A DNA stretch of 64,000 nucleotides from Planctomycetaceae bacterium (GTDB lineage: Bacteria > Planctomycetota > Planctomycetia > Planctomycetales > Planctomycetaceae): the NCBI GenBank assembly GCA_014762625.1, contig JABURQ010000023.1:1-64000 (forward strand), given 5' to 3'. Shown piece by piece: positions 38,401-48,079 of this stretch. The position numbers and the translations under genes were made by a program. Every line of letters starts with the position of its first letter. Position 1 is the first letter of the stretch. The notes beneath the pieces were generated by a model, which was not told where the DNA came from, did not search any database, and worked only from the letters and a program-made list of their open reading frames with translations.

Positions 38401-41400
38401 AGCAGCGGGCGACTATAGAAATTCCAACTTTGCGCATCGGGATCGGCCGCAGGCAAAGCGCGGGCCTGGAGGATTCCGTCACGCACGCTCCAGTCATACC
38501 CTTCAGGCTCGTTGCGTTGAGAGTAGGCATCGCTGCTGTTCGGTTCCGGCGAGTACCCCATCAATCGATATCGGCGTTGCGACTCGTTGAAAAATCGAGT
38601 GTTCCAGCCTTCCATCCGATTTCCGGCGAACAACGTGACTTCCCGGGGGATCTCGGGCGATCCCTGGAAGCGAATATTTTTCGTCGTTGTGGCCACATAA
38701 CCGTGGGCAAATAAAGCGAACCAGGGAGAGGTACCGGTGGCCTGTTCGGCGTAGACTTCGTGACCGTTGAGAAAATGTTCGACCTTCCCGTCCGAATGCC
38801 TCCGGATCAGCACGCGATTATAGTCGTTATTTCGACGAAGCGCTTGAGGCAGCGTCACGGAGTCGTGGTCGGAGAACGACTTGACGTACATCCGCGATCT
38901 GTTGATCGTCGATTCGACTTGCGTCCCGGCGTAACCGGCGTGGGCTTCCTGGTATCCTCCCGAATAACAATCCACCGAGACTTCAAAATCTCCCGTGAGC
39001 GGATATTTGAAATACAGGAAGTCGGTTTCCGTGCCGCCGATGTAACTGATCTGCCCCTCATTCACGACCCATCCGGGCGTCATTCGATCAGCAAGATTCG
39101 GGCGATCCGGAACCGCGATCCAATTAGTCAGTTCGGGAAGCTCGGAAAATTTGGCGGAGGACTTCAGTCGGCTCGCCTCGTGTCGGAACCACTCCACATC
39201 GACATTCGGTTTCCAACGAGCTTGACCGGAATCGCGAAAGGCCTGTTTCATCAAACCTTTTCTGTTTCGGTACAACCCTCCGATTTGATTCGAAGGAGAC
39301 CGCAAACAGGCGCGATAGACCACGTAGTCATCGAGCGGATTCGGATACTGAGCGTTGTTCTCCCGGCGATTTCGATCGATCACACTTTTTGCGAGAGGTT
39401 CGATGACCTTGGTCGCCTCGCTTTCATCAACAAGTTCGACGAGTACCAGGGCATGAAGAAATTCTGCTCCCGGTAACTTCTGGTCGTACGCGGCTTGCGA
39501 CAACTCTCTTAATTCTTCCAGGTGATTTGATTCTCGGGCGCTGTGGACCAGTTCGGTTAAGTTGGAGAGCATGTCCGTTTGCGGGAAACGTGCTGCGGCG
39601 ATTTCAGGATTCAGGTATCGCTCCGGAATGTTCAACGGAGAAACGATCTCGCTCAGCGTGCGAACGGTCCGTCGATTCTCGTTCGGAAGGGTCCATTCTT
39701 TCCAGTTTTGAAATTGCTGTTCCGGCGTTTGTTGTCTCATTGCCCGACAGACAATCGTTAACGCCATCTTCAGGGAAGGACGCGACATATTTTTGTAAGA
39801 AAAATCGACCGTCTGTCCCATGTAATCGAAAGCAAGCTCCGGGACACCGATCTTCGCCGCTTCGTTGGCGAGCGATGCCATATCCTGCCATTGAAATCTG
39901 AGACCGTAGTCTCCGCTGTAGCGCGAATAGTATTCCTGCCGGAGACTCATATACTCCGCAAAAAAATCTTCAATCGGTTTCAAGTCCCCCTGCTCGGCGA
40001 GTTGGCGATTGACGTTGCTGAAGAGTTTTCCCAGAAATACAGAATTCGCCGAACTACCAGAATTCTGCCCGGCCGATCGAGCGGAAGTTTCAACGGCGGA
40101 TCGCAATATTGGAAAGGAAGCCTGCTCCAGTTCCGGCACCTTCGACGCGGGAATCGCGGCGTGGCAAGCCAGTTGAATCATCTCAAGCTGAGGAGCCTTT
40201 TCGATGAGCGTGGATAATTCTTGCAGGTGCTTCTGAACGTTTTCATACCGTTTTTCCTGGAGCGAGAGCTGTACGAGGAGGACATTGCCCGCGATGCGGC
40301 TGCTGGGGAGTGTGGATCGTTGTGCGATACGGCTCCTGAGATCTTCCTGATTGTCGGATTGATGGGCCCAATTTGCCAACACCGCCCCCAAAGACTCAAT
40401 CCGTTCCTGGAGCAGTTGAGAGGAGTCGGCGTAAATCATAATTTCTTCTCGACGATGTTCGGGGAAGACGATCGGAACGAGCAATTCGTAGACTTGAGCG
40501 GGAGGATAACTGGAACTGTTCCAAAGATTGAGAACGCGGGTTAACGATCTCGCGACTTCGGTTTCAAATGCACTGTTTTGTAACGTGCTGCCGGACTGCG
40601 TTAAGCTTCCCGAGACCGGCGCAAATCCGGACATGCTCGAGGAGGACTGGGCAGCGTCGGGATCCGATACGGGAAGCCCGCCGATAATCGACTCACGGAT
40701 GGCCTTCCGGGATAACTCCGGCATATTGTTTTCCGCGGCGACGCGGGCGATTTCGATCGTCACTCGGAACTGTGAAATTGTGAGTGGAGGAATGCCTCGT
40801 TGCGGTGATGGCGGCGCGACCGGTTGTTGTTCGACGGCGGCTTCCGGTTGAAACAAAACCGGTTGCAACTTGTGGGTTCCTGTTTCGATTTTGCCGACCG
40901 GTATTAGATCGAAGGACTCATTGAGAAACGAGCTAGAATCTTGAGTGTCTTCTTCTCGAGCGCCGGGACGCTGCGTGACAATCTCCAGAAGTTCACTCCA
41001 TTTTTTTTCGGCCTCTCGGGCCTCTCCCTGTTCGAGAGCGAGTCGCCCCCACTCGTAGAGAATAGCGATGGTATAACGATCGTCAAATTGTCGTCGTGCG
41101 CTTTTCAGAGCTTCCTCCGCAATCTCCGTGGCCTCGGACTTTCGGTGATCGTCTTTGAGACACTCTCTGGCGAGCAACCACAGGGGAATGCGATTCAAAG
41201 CGGATCGGCGCTGACGGGAAGTGGGACGACGCCCCTCCTCGATCGTTTCCAGAGGATGAGCGACGACAATCTTTTGGATTTCTTGCAAAATGCTATCCAA
41301 CTTCGAGTCCTCCTGCTCCGACTCGTATACGCCGGCCACAACTCGCACGGATAGTTCTTCGGGAAAGTCCGTTCGTAAGGCCTGCAATCGATCCTGGATG

Positions 41401-44400
41401 CTGTTCGAAATTAACTCCGATTGCGAGACATCCAAGAGAACGTCGATCAGACCAGATTCGAGGTTGCTGGATTGTATCGTCTGAACGGTCGGGACCTTCA
41501 GCATGATGTCGAATAACGGCGTCGACGGATCGTGTTTTTCTGGAGTGGCAAGGAGTTGGGTGACGGCTTCCTGGGCGTTGGAATCGTCAATTTTGGACAG
41601 TGCCTGTTCCAGCATTTGGCGAGCCTGCTGCTCGAAATTCCGGCTGCCGCCGTAATATTGAGTGGCCAGCTCCAGTTCCCCGTCAGCGTCACTGATGACT
41701 TTCTGGGAGAGTTTCAGGGCATCGATGGGGAGTTCCATTTCGAGGAGCTTGTTGGCTCCCCAGAGCCGATTCCTCGTATTCTGGTACGCCGTATAGCGTT
41801 CGTCTGAATAGTTGGAATTGTTCGTTTCGAGCCCTTCGAGAAGCAGTTTCCGCGCCTGTTCGACTTCTCCTTTTTTCAGATAGACGTCGATTAATTTGAG
41901 GGTGGGGGAATATTGGATGCCGCTGCTGTTGGAATAATTTTCCGAGGCCTTTTTGAGAAGCGCTAAGGCCAGGTCGCGCGTTTCGTCGAATTTTTCCATC
42001 TCCTGCCCGATGATCCAGCCGGCCGTTGCGGGAAGGTTTTCCATCAGTTCTTCGTCATCAAACAATCGTTCGATTCGCTGTTTGGCTTCCGCTTGACGTC
42101 CCGCTTCAAGATCGATCATCGCCAGCAGAGCCTCGCCCCCCTTCCATTCGGGGGACTTCTCGACCACCTCCTCAATCGACTTCCTGAGCGTTTCCATCTT
42201 CGGCGTGTTTTTAATTCCATTCACGATCCGGTCGAGCATTGTGTTCGCTTGACCGCTGGAACTGTAGGACGAGATTTGATCGACGCCGTACCAGGGCTGA
42301 GACTTGACGAGGGTTGGGGTGGGAATCACCGCCTGACGCCCCAGTTCAAAGATGCGATCGTCTTTCCAGACTTCGGGACGATAAAGGTTTCTCAACAGAT
42401 CATCGCGATAGGACGGAAACGCATCGAAGCATCGCTTCGCCAGTTCGATCGACAAGTCCGAAATCGGCTCTTCGGAATTCTGGGACTGCTGATTGAGCAT
42501 GTCGCCGACCATATCGACGATGTAATAGGGCTGTCCGAACGATCGGAGGTTGATCGACTGCAGGACTTCGGCAAGATCGTCGGTTTTCTTCGCGCGGGTG
42601 AACGTATTGCGGTATTGATAAAAATCCTGAATCAACAAAGCGGGTTCGTTTTTCATCACCACCAGATACTGATCGCAGGCGGCTTCCAGCTTGCCGGTCG
42701 ATTCGAGGTGTTTACCGAGACGCACGCGAAACTCATAGGCGTTCGGGCGGTTCTCAATCGCCGTTTTGAGAAGTTCTCCGACCTTCTCCTGTTCGTTTTC
42801 GAGTTGGTAGAATTCCAGCAATTGATTGTACAACTGAGGCGAGCGGGGCGATTTTTCCAATTGTTCTTCGAGCCGCGTCATCAGGGCATCGAGTTCCCCC
42901 GTCTGCGTCAAGACGCGGAGGGCTTGCGATCGATACGCCGAGTTGGCTTGGCTGGAACTGGTATAACCTCGGCGCGAGAGAAGTGAGGCGGGTTGTGTTT
43001 GACGGAGCAGGCGATGCGCAATCTGCTTCGCCAGTTCCATCTTTCCTTGTCCCTGGTAGAGCGTCATCAAACCGACCAGCGAAGACGGCGTCCCGCTGCT
43101 GCGACGTTCGGCGCGAGAGATAATTGATTCCGCCATGTCGTGCATACCAAGTCTTTTCATGCGCTGCGCGAGCGCGAGTTGGGTCTCGGAATCGAGACGC
43201 AAGCCAAACAGTCGCTCGGCCGCTTTTCGCGCGCGGGGAATGTCTCCCAATCGTTCCGCGAGTTGGAGAACGGCCGTTTCCCGAGCCTGTAACAACTTTT
43301 GATCGCGAGGAGCGATCCCTTCGAGCATGTCGAGCGCTTCGTCATAATTTCTCAGCATCTCATTCAACCCGGCCAGATAGAGACGAATCGTCGGATCGGA
43401 CGGGAACCGTTCGGCGGCGGCGTTCATCAGCAAGAGGGCGTCTTCCTGCTGTTCTTGCCACCAGAAATAATTCGCCAGCAGGATTTGTTCGAAGGGGCGA
43501 TTCGCATCATCGGCGTCGTCGACACGTTGTTGCAGGTAAGCTTCCAGGTCTGAGGAAGACTCATTTTTTTTGAAGACCTGATACACCTGTCCGACCAGAT
43601 ATTGTCCTGACGTATCGACGAGAGGAGGCGGCCCGATCATCGACATCCGAACGCCTTGAGCGTTGTCGGAACCGTAATAGAAGGCGATATGGTTGGTACG
43701 AACGCCGCTGGTCGCATAGTTTTGTCTCGAACGACGTGACAAACTCGCCGCAATCCGCTGCTGTTTGATTTGCTCGACGGAGAGATCGAGAGCGGGCGTC
43801 AGAATTTTCAGAATCTTATCGTGCTCCTGATCGGGGCCGTAATTTCCCGTCCAGCGAAGCAACACGTTCGAAATCCGTCCCAGTGGGTTTAACGCGGCGG
43901 TGTTGCGATTGCCGCGGGTCCCCTTTTCAATTCGAGCTTCCGCCAGTTCCTGATGTGCAGCGGGAATCCACTTCTGGTAAAGAGTGTCCAGCTTCTCGAA
44001 GTTTTCCTGATCGAGACACAGGTTCATGGCCCCCGACAACTCGGAGAGCGAATCCGCTGCCGCCAATTTGTCTTCGAAGAGTTGCTCTGCCGTCTCATTC
44101 CGATCCGCCAGTTTCAATTCCTCAAGAATCAACGACAGAAAATAGGTGCTGCTCCCGATGGAGGTTCCGACCGGAGTCCAACTCCCGTTGATCTGGACGT
44201 ACATTCTGCCATTCGAGGCGTAAATGACTTGTGACCCGGCGTATTGTTGTTCCGTCGGGTTCTGCTTGTCCTGTTGGACGAGATCCTGATAGCAATCGAG
44301 CATCAACTCCAGATCCTCCTCAGCCAACGGCGGCCTCGTCGCTTGCTGTCCGGAGCGGTTTTGAGCGGGAGTCGTTGAATTATGATCTCTGGCCCTCAAT

Positions 44401-47400
44401 GAATTGAGGAAGAAGATTTTTTCCTTTCGCCCCCCTTCCCGAGCAAGTCTTTTAGCAACCTCGAAAATCGAATCATAATTTCCCCGTAATCGTTCAACGA
44501 TCAGCCAATCGTAGACCAGATCCCGAGGTGCCTCTGCAACGGAAGCTTGCTCTCCCATTTGCTCGAATCGCTCTTCCAAAGGAGATTCTTCAGCTTCGCT
44601 CCGTTCCAGAAGTTCCTGTTGATCGAATTTCATCAACCAGCCATACGCGGCCATCCGGGCTTGGCCGTAGGAATCGGGAGTCCAGACGGTTTGGGACTGT
44701 CGGCTGCTATAGGAAGTATAATTGTTGTTGTTCAATCCGATTGCCTGCTGGATGGTCGATGCCATGTCCAGCATTTCCAGAGGATTTTGTTGCTGGGGAA
44801 GGGATGTTTGAAGTCCCTGGAGATTGTTGGATTTTGCGCGGGCTCGATCGCGTTTGAGTTTTTCCTGCGCGGCGACGCCGAGTTCGTCGAACGGAACTTT
44901 CAGACCTAACAATCTCTCCAGTCGAAGTTTGGCCTCCGTCGACTTATTCAGTAACGACCACGCAACGGCTTCTCGGTACAGTAACTCCCAGTTATCACGT
45001 TGCTCCGCGAGCAGAGGATCGGTAATCGCGATGACGCTCTCGAAGCTTTGCTGTCGAAACAGCGAATCGATACTTCGCAGTTGCCGGACGGGATCTTCCT
45101 CGCGCTGGGTGAGTTTGAGATAAATTTCTCCGGCGGCCTCGTGGTCTCCGCATTTTTGTAATAACGTCGCGAGTCGATATTCAGTCTCATGGCTCGGCGC
45201 CACGTCAACCAGTTGTTGCTGGTAGTCGATGGCCGCTCTGATATCGGATCCCTCCTCGCAAAGTTTCGAGATCTGTTGCAAGAGGTTCGTGTCCCGCGTC
45301 TGCTCCTGCAGCAGGCTTTCGAGTTCCGCACGAGCGGTTCCGTAATCACCAGCCGCGTGATGGGCCTGGGCAAGACAAATTGTCATCGCGTGTCGGAGAT
45401 CGTCCTGACGTCGGTCGCGTTCGAGTCGATCGATGAGTTGATCGAATTGGTTGAGTTGGAGATGCAGGTCGGTGAGTTTGACGATGATCGTAATCTGATC
45501 GTCGAGATTGTCCGCTTGTTCGAAGGCGCGCCAATAAACCTCGATCGCCTCATCGGTTCGGAACTGGTCGGCCAACGCCGATCCGAGAGCCGTGATTAAA
45601 GCCGGTTCGTTGGGGTTGATGCGGACGGCTTTGCGAAGCGCATCGAGCCCTTGTTCGATCTCTCCCAATCGAAAGCAGAGCTGTGCGTAAAACTCATAAT
45701 GATCCGTATTGCCGGGCGCGGAGACAATCAGATCGCGTCCTGCTTGAAGCGCCACCTCGGAACGTCCCAACTGAGCTTCCAAACGAGCCACATTCATCAA
45801 ATGGTCCCCGCTGGAGCGTCGATCGACCTCGGCGAGCGCGCGATTCATATCGGCCGCGCGGGCGAAGTCGCCCGAAATTTCAGAAACGCGAGCGGCGGTT
45901 GTCAGAACGGGAATGGAATTCGGAGAAAGCGTACGGGCTCGGTCCAACGCTTCCAGCGCATTCGCCCATTGTCGGGACGCCTCGTAATAACGAGCCAGAA
46001 CGTGCCACTCTTCGGCAGTGACGTTTTCCCGACGATTCAATTCCGTTTCGAGTTGTTCGATTTCTGCATTGAGACGTCGGCTGGTTTGAAAGATGTCGAT
46101 CCGCTGAGCGAGCACTTCCTCGTTTTCCAAATCGTTGGCCGCCAGCTTTTCCGCAGCCCGCACAAACGATAGGGCTGCGTCATATTTTTCCGCTCGGTTA
46201 TGATAAGAGGCACTTTTCAACTGCAACGAGAAATCTTTCGGATCGAGCTCCGTCGCTGCTGAAATCTGTTCGATCGCATTCTCGAGATAACCGAAGCTGT
46301 TATAGACCTCCGCGAGACGAGCGACGTTGGTCGCGTTTCGCCGGGGGCCTTCCGCGATTGACTTCCAGATCTCGAGAGCGTCTTCCGGCCGTTTCAAAAT
46401 GTGATAGTACTCCCCCAGATACTCACGATAGCGCGGATCCTCGGGAGCCAGCTCGATCGCCTGCTGATATAACGCAATGGCCTCTTCGGTAAAATCTGCT
46501 TGACGAAACAGGTCGGCCACCTGCGCGTGAGTCGTGGCGTCGTCGGGGCGGGAAGTGAGCATTTTCTTCCAGATCCGAGAGGCTTCCTGTCGTCGTTCTT
46601 CCGGCTGACGCTCTTTGTTTTTGAGAACCACGCGCCCCCAGTCCCGCAGAAAATCGAGATTTCCAGGAGCGGCTTCCAACAGTCGCTCATACTGTTTTTC
46701 GGCTTCGCCGTACTGCTGATTCCCGACCAGTTGGGTGATGTAGGTTTTGCGAAGTTGGATTCTGGAAGGGGCAAGTTTGATCGCCTTTTCGATCCATTCG
46801 CCGGCCTCGGGGAGCCGCGCCGAATCGGCGAGAAATCGCGATAACCTCGCCATCGCATCCACGTCTTCCGGATGTTCCTGCAACCAGTTCTCATAGTAGG
46901 TGACCAGGCCGTCCTGATCTCCTGCTTTCAGAAAGACATCTTCGATTCTGCGGCGAACATCGCGGTGCAACCATCCGTCGGGATTCAATTGATCCAGGAG
47001 TAATTCGAAGTCGGACAATCCTTTCTCTCGTTGCGAGAGACGTATTTTCAATTCAGCGGCTTCGATCTGATACATCGTTCGGCGATAGTCATCTTTCACC
47101 AGCGTTGCCAGTTTTTCGTAACGCGGCAACGCCTGATCGTATTCTCCTTCCTCAACGAGTGTGGTGGCGATCTGTTCCTGAACGCGAGGATCGTCGGGAA
47201 ATAAGGCCTCCAGACGCTGCCAGACTTTCAGGGCCTCTGTTTCTCGTTGAGCGCGCTGATGAATGCGACCCAGTTGCTGAAAGATGGGCAATAAATCGGC
47301 GCGGGCCGGTTTCCGGTCGATGGCGGTCTCGAAGGCGACGATGGCCCGGTCCGATTCTCCAATCGCCAGCAGCGACTGCCCGAGATAATAGGAGGCGAGT

Positions 47401-47786
47401 GCGTTGTCGGGGAGATACTTTTCCGCGTTCTGGAGCGCGGCGATCGCTTCCGCATCGTTTCCTCGATGCGACTCAAACAAACCCAACAACATCCAGCCCG
47501 TTCCATCTTCCGGCGACTCTTTCACGCGCCGACGCAGGGAATCCATAAATTGATCGAGTGTCCCGAACTCGATGTGATGTCCGTAAATCCGGTCGAGTGC
47601 GGTCCCTGGTCGGGGATTGCGTTCCAGGATGCTCAGGAACTTTTCGGCGATTTGAACTTGTCGCTGCTCAGCTTCCGAAAGTTCGTTGAGGTCCGTTGTT
47701 TGAGCCGTGGCGAATGTGACAGAGATCAAACAGAACGATGCCATCACTAACAGCGGATGTCCGAGGCGAAAATTGCGATGATGCAT
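35445..47786 (-). CDS. Giant secreted TPR protein with tandem LamG-like C-terminal modules
   Basis: A 4113-residue protein, the largest gene in the window. A signal peptide (MHHRNFRLGHPLLVMASFCL, cleavage near Ala-Gln 29) precedes dozens of TPR-like helical repeats, clearest in residues 60-900 (for example NALASYYLGQSLLAIGESDR) and less regular to about 2850. The last 1200 residues hold beta-rich modules: a pair at about 2890-3265, a second pair at about 3505-3865 and a single unit at about 3900-4095. The first half of each pair shares PLTGxFE, and the second ends FGLFR(Y/F). They look like LamG/3-keto-disaccharide-hydrolase-type sandwiches, and resemble the planctomycete DUF1581/DUF1583-type proteins. 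The ATG at 47786 is chosen because GGAGAG precedes it at good spacing; ATGs at 47798 and 47819 are in frame. It diverges from the MoxR operon. Function unknown; scaffold or surface binding is inference. Confidence 0.85.
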   Translation of the reverse strand: MHHRNFRLGHPLLVMASFCLISVTFATAQTTDLNELSEAEQRQVQIAEKFLSILERNPRPGTALDRIYGHHIEFGTLDQFMDSLRRRVKESPEDGTGWMLLGLFESHRGNDAEAIAALQNAEKYLPDNALASYYLGQSLLAIGESDRAIVAFETAIDRKPARADLLPIFQQLGRIHQRAQRETEALKVWQRLEALFPDDPRVQEQIATTLVEEGEYDQALPRYEKLATLVKDDYRRTMYQIEAAELKIRLSQREKGLSDFELLLDQLNPDGWLHRDVRRRIEDVFLKAGDQDGLVTYYENWLQEHPEDVDAMARLSRFLADSARLPEAGEWIEKAIKLAPSRIQLRKTYITQLVGNQQYGEAEKQYERLLEAAPGNLDFLRDWGRVVLKNKERQPEERRQEASRIWKKMLTSRPDDATTHAQVADLFRQADFTEEAIALYQQAIELAPEDPRYREYLGEYYHILKRPEDALEIWKSIAEGPRRNATNVARLAEVYNSFGYLENAIEQISAATELDPKDFSLQLKSASYHNRAEKYDAALSFVRAAEKLAANDLENEEVLAQRIDIFQTSRRLNAEIEQLETELNRRENVTAEEWHVLARYYEASRQWANALEALDRARTLSPNSIPVLTTAARVSEISGDFARAADMNRALAEVDRRSSGDHLMNVARLEAQLGRSEVALQAGRDLIVSAPGNTDHYEFYAQLCFRLGEIEQGLDALRKAVRINPNEPALITALGSALADQFRTDEAIEVYWRAFEQADNLDDQITIIVKLTDLHLQLNQFDQLIDRLERDRRQDDLRHAMTICLAQAHHAAGDYGTARAELESLLQEQTRDTNLLQQISKLCEEGSDIRAAIDYQQQLVDVAPSHETEYRLATLLQKCGDHEAAGEIYLKLTQREEDPVRQLRSIDSLFRQQSFESVIAITDPLLAEQRDNWELLYREAVAWSLLNKSTEAKLRLERLLGLKVPFDELGVAAQEKLKRDRARAKSNNLQGLQTSLPQQQNPLEMLDMASTIQQAIGLNNNNYTSYSSRQSQTVWTPDSYGQARMAAYGWLMKFDQQELLERSEAEESPLEERFEQMGEQASVAEAPRDLVYDWLIVERLRGNYDSIFEVAKRLAREGGRKEKIFFLNSLRARDHNSTTPAQNRSGQQATRPPLAEEDLELMLDCYQDLVQQDKQNPTEQQYAGSQVIYASNGRMYVQINGSWTPVGTSIGSSTYFLSLILEELKLADRNETAEQLFEDKLAAADSLSELSGAMNLCLDQENFEKLDTLYQKWIPAAHQELAEARIEKGTRGNRNTAALNPLGRISNVLLRWTGNYGPDQEHDKILKILTPALDLSVEQIKQQRIAASLSRRSRQNYATSGVRTNHIAFYYGSDNAQGVRMSMIGPPPLVDTSGQYLVGQVYQVFKKNESSSDLEAYLQQRVDDADDANRPFEQILLANYFWWQEQQEDALLLMNAAAERFPSDPTIRLYLAGLNEMLRNYDEALDMLEGIAPRDQKLLQARETAVLQLAERLGDIPRARKAAERLFGLRLDSETQLALAQRMKRLGMHDMAESIISRAERRSSGTPSSLVGLMTLYQGQGKMELAKQIAHRLLRQTQPASLLSRRGYTSSSQANSAYRSQALRVLTQTGELDALMTRLEEQLEKSPRSPQLYNQLLEFYQLENEQEKVGELLKTAIENRPNAYEFRVRLGKHLESTGKLEAACDQYLVVMKNEPALLIQDFYQYRNTFTRAKKTDDLAEVLQSINLRSFGQPYYIVDMVGDMLNQQSQNSEEPISDLSIELAKRCFDAFPSYRDDLLRNLYRPEVWKDDRIFELGRQAVIPTPTLVKSQPWYGVDQISSYSSSGQANTMLDRIVNGIKNTPKMETLRKSIEEVVEKSPEWKGGEALLAMIDLEAGRQAEAKQRIERLFDDEELMENLPATAGWIIGQEMEKFDETRDLALALLKKASENYSNSSGIQYSPTLKLIDVYLKKGEVEQARKLLLEGLETNNSNYSDERYTAYQNTRNRLWGANKLLEMELPIDALKLSQKVISDADGELELATQYYGGSRNFEQQARQMLEQALSKIDDSNAQEAVTQLLATPEKHDPSTPLFDIMLKVPTVQTIQSSNLESGLIDVLLDVSQSELISNSIQDRLQALRTDFPEELSVRVVAGVYESEQEDSKLDSILQEIQKIVVAHPLETIEEGRRPTSRQRRSALNRIPLWLLARECLKDDHRKSEATEIAEEALKSARRQFDDRYTIAILYEWGRLALEQGEAREAEKKWSELLEIVTQRPGAREEDTQDSSSFLNESFDLIPVGKIETGTHKLQPVLFQPEAAVEQQPVAPPSPQRGIPPLTISQFRVTIEIARVAAENNMPELSRKAIRESIIGGLPVSDPDAAQSSSSMSGFAPVSGSLTQSGSTLQNSAFETEVARSLTRVLNLWNSSSYPPAQVYELLVPIVFPEHRREEIMIYADSSQLLQERIESLGAVLANWAHQSDNQEDLRSRIAQRSTLPSSRIAGNVLLVQLSLQEKRYENVQKHLQELSTLIEKAPQLEMIQLACHAAIPASKVPELEQASFPILRSAVETSARSAGQNSGSSANSVFLGKLFSNVNRQLAEQGDLKPIEDFFAEYMSLRQEYYSRYSGDYGLRFQWQDMASLANEAAKIGVPELAFDYMGQTVDFSYKNMSRPSLKMALTIVCRAMRQQTPEQQFQNWKEWTLPNENRRTVRTLSEIVSPLNIPERYLNPEIAAARFPQTDMLSNLTELVHSARESNHLEELRELSQAAYDQKLPGAEFLHALVLVELVDESEATKVIEPLAKSVIDRNRRENNAQYPNPLDDYVVYRACLRSPSNQIGGLYRNRKGLMKQAFRDSGQARWKPNVDVEWFRHEASRLKSSAKFSELPELTNWIAVPDRPNLADRMTPGWVVNEGQISYIGGTETDFLYFKYPLTGDFEVSVDCYSGGYQEAHAGYAGTQVESTINRSRMYVKSFSDHDSVTLPQALRRNNDYNRVLIRRHSDGKVEHFLNGHEVYAEQATGTSPWFALFAHGYVATTTKNIRFQGSPEIPREVTLFAGNRMEGWNTRFFNESQRRYRLMGYSPEPNSSDAYSQRNEPEGYDWSVRDGILQARALPAADPDAQSWNFYSRPLLDGETFQYEFFYSPGSKVGHPTLGRTAFLLNEDGVTEHWIVDESIEQQVAEVSSANQITVAKNRRGPEKLPLNPGDWNQVVMTRHGKMASLILNDTEIYEFPLDAEVMPRFGLFRFKQEGMQIRKATLSGPWPEKLTEDVKQNLLATNSELDPKGQWIVSRSFQNILFLKNADAVVNQARSLPDEQAYQLLSRWVLRNDQHRDIRLHFERGPIDPDDSFHGYPDLLDGVLCPAIELVRVADKLGKLEGLKQKVEPLQTWGGSSDRNKAALLLLIAIQADDEEEVLQGLKKILIEQKQGIPKNRPRPDRAAHFVPVLYAATRPQYRFAAFDVAFHMRHAQRTDGSNNSYREDLDSLAGKIQTKLGQYPESPTDPLTQWKQVPYLKSQTAAEGHIPSRWRYDRGVIQHIPSQTWSQLYFQSPLTGKFEIVFERSLHGWREVSVAYGMHSAEPLYDYKHTRINKMMHGTQDVAAKLDILKNRPWLTEFRVQVDGNRVTTIVDGETLHEQTLLPHPDPWIVIQAQDPGRDSWVRNLRIVGEPKIPDQISLIDIWDWAAFRADYYNDWFRVNEDAQNAPWQKVGDEIRGNLRSDRSAKYRQSCLYYQRPMLEDGTIEFETFYVPGEFEVHPTVGNVAFLIAPEGIRGHKLTHAQFEKSGLSPDNTFDLKDAESSVPLKPNAWNSIRLQLVEDRLTVSVNEREVARYQVELPPNRRQFGLFRYSDQTQCRVRKLIYRGDWPKTLPTVDQQQLAYPENGPYPNVAADWKSLLDFSEVENLEGLSRLGIEWGGSPGTVVAEERGLELLLNIPGQQLPENKSYPMIAFSKSLSGDFQTTIDFDELQIGPPKGWGAGIFLRVNYGNDPAKFVEFASMVNSSGQRILKSSVQFFDLAGELIARNYETQLTADSGRFRVIRRDGILHCLYAESDSEKFQLVGTALAGQNPAKIELKCLTSDPDSLLSVFIKRFTVKVPEESLDEKAVSSTESSSTEK

Positions 47787-48079
47787 GAATCTCTCCATCG
47801 ATGGCGACAAGAAGCGCATGCTTTCCGAAAGACGCTCGGAAAACTGTACAGGTACAATCTATACGGATGAAAACCACATTTCACCTTATTTTTCCGGAAT
47901 GGGTTCTTTCGAGAGTTCCACAAACGCTGAGGCTCTTCATCTGCAAGGGAAATCTCGAAGGAAAGAATTTCTGAAAAGGTGCCGAGAAACATCGAGAAAA
48001 CTTTGGCTGGTCGATTCGGATTCTGTTACGTTGATTGCAGACATGAACATTTGGATGTTTTCTTCGGAGCTGATGACGC

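Noticed and set aside
42093-42986. Long open frame of 297 codons antisense to the giant TPR gene
   Set aside because: It is the shadow of the coding frame on the opposite strand: no ribosome binding site, no recognisable domain, and the giant gene has clear TPR coding character there.
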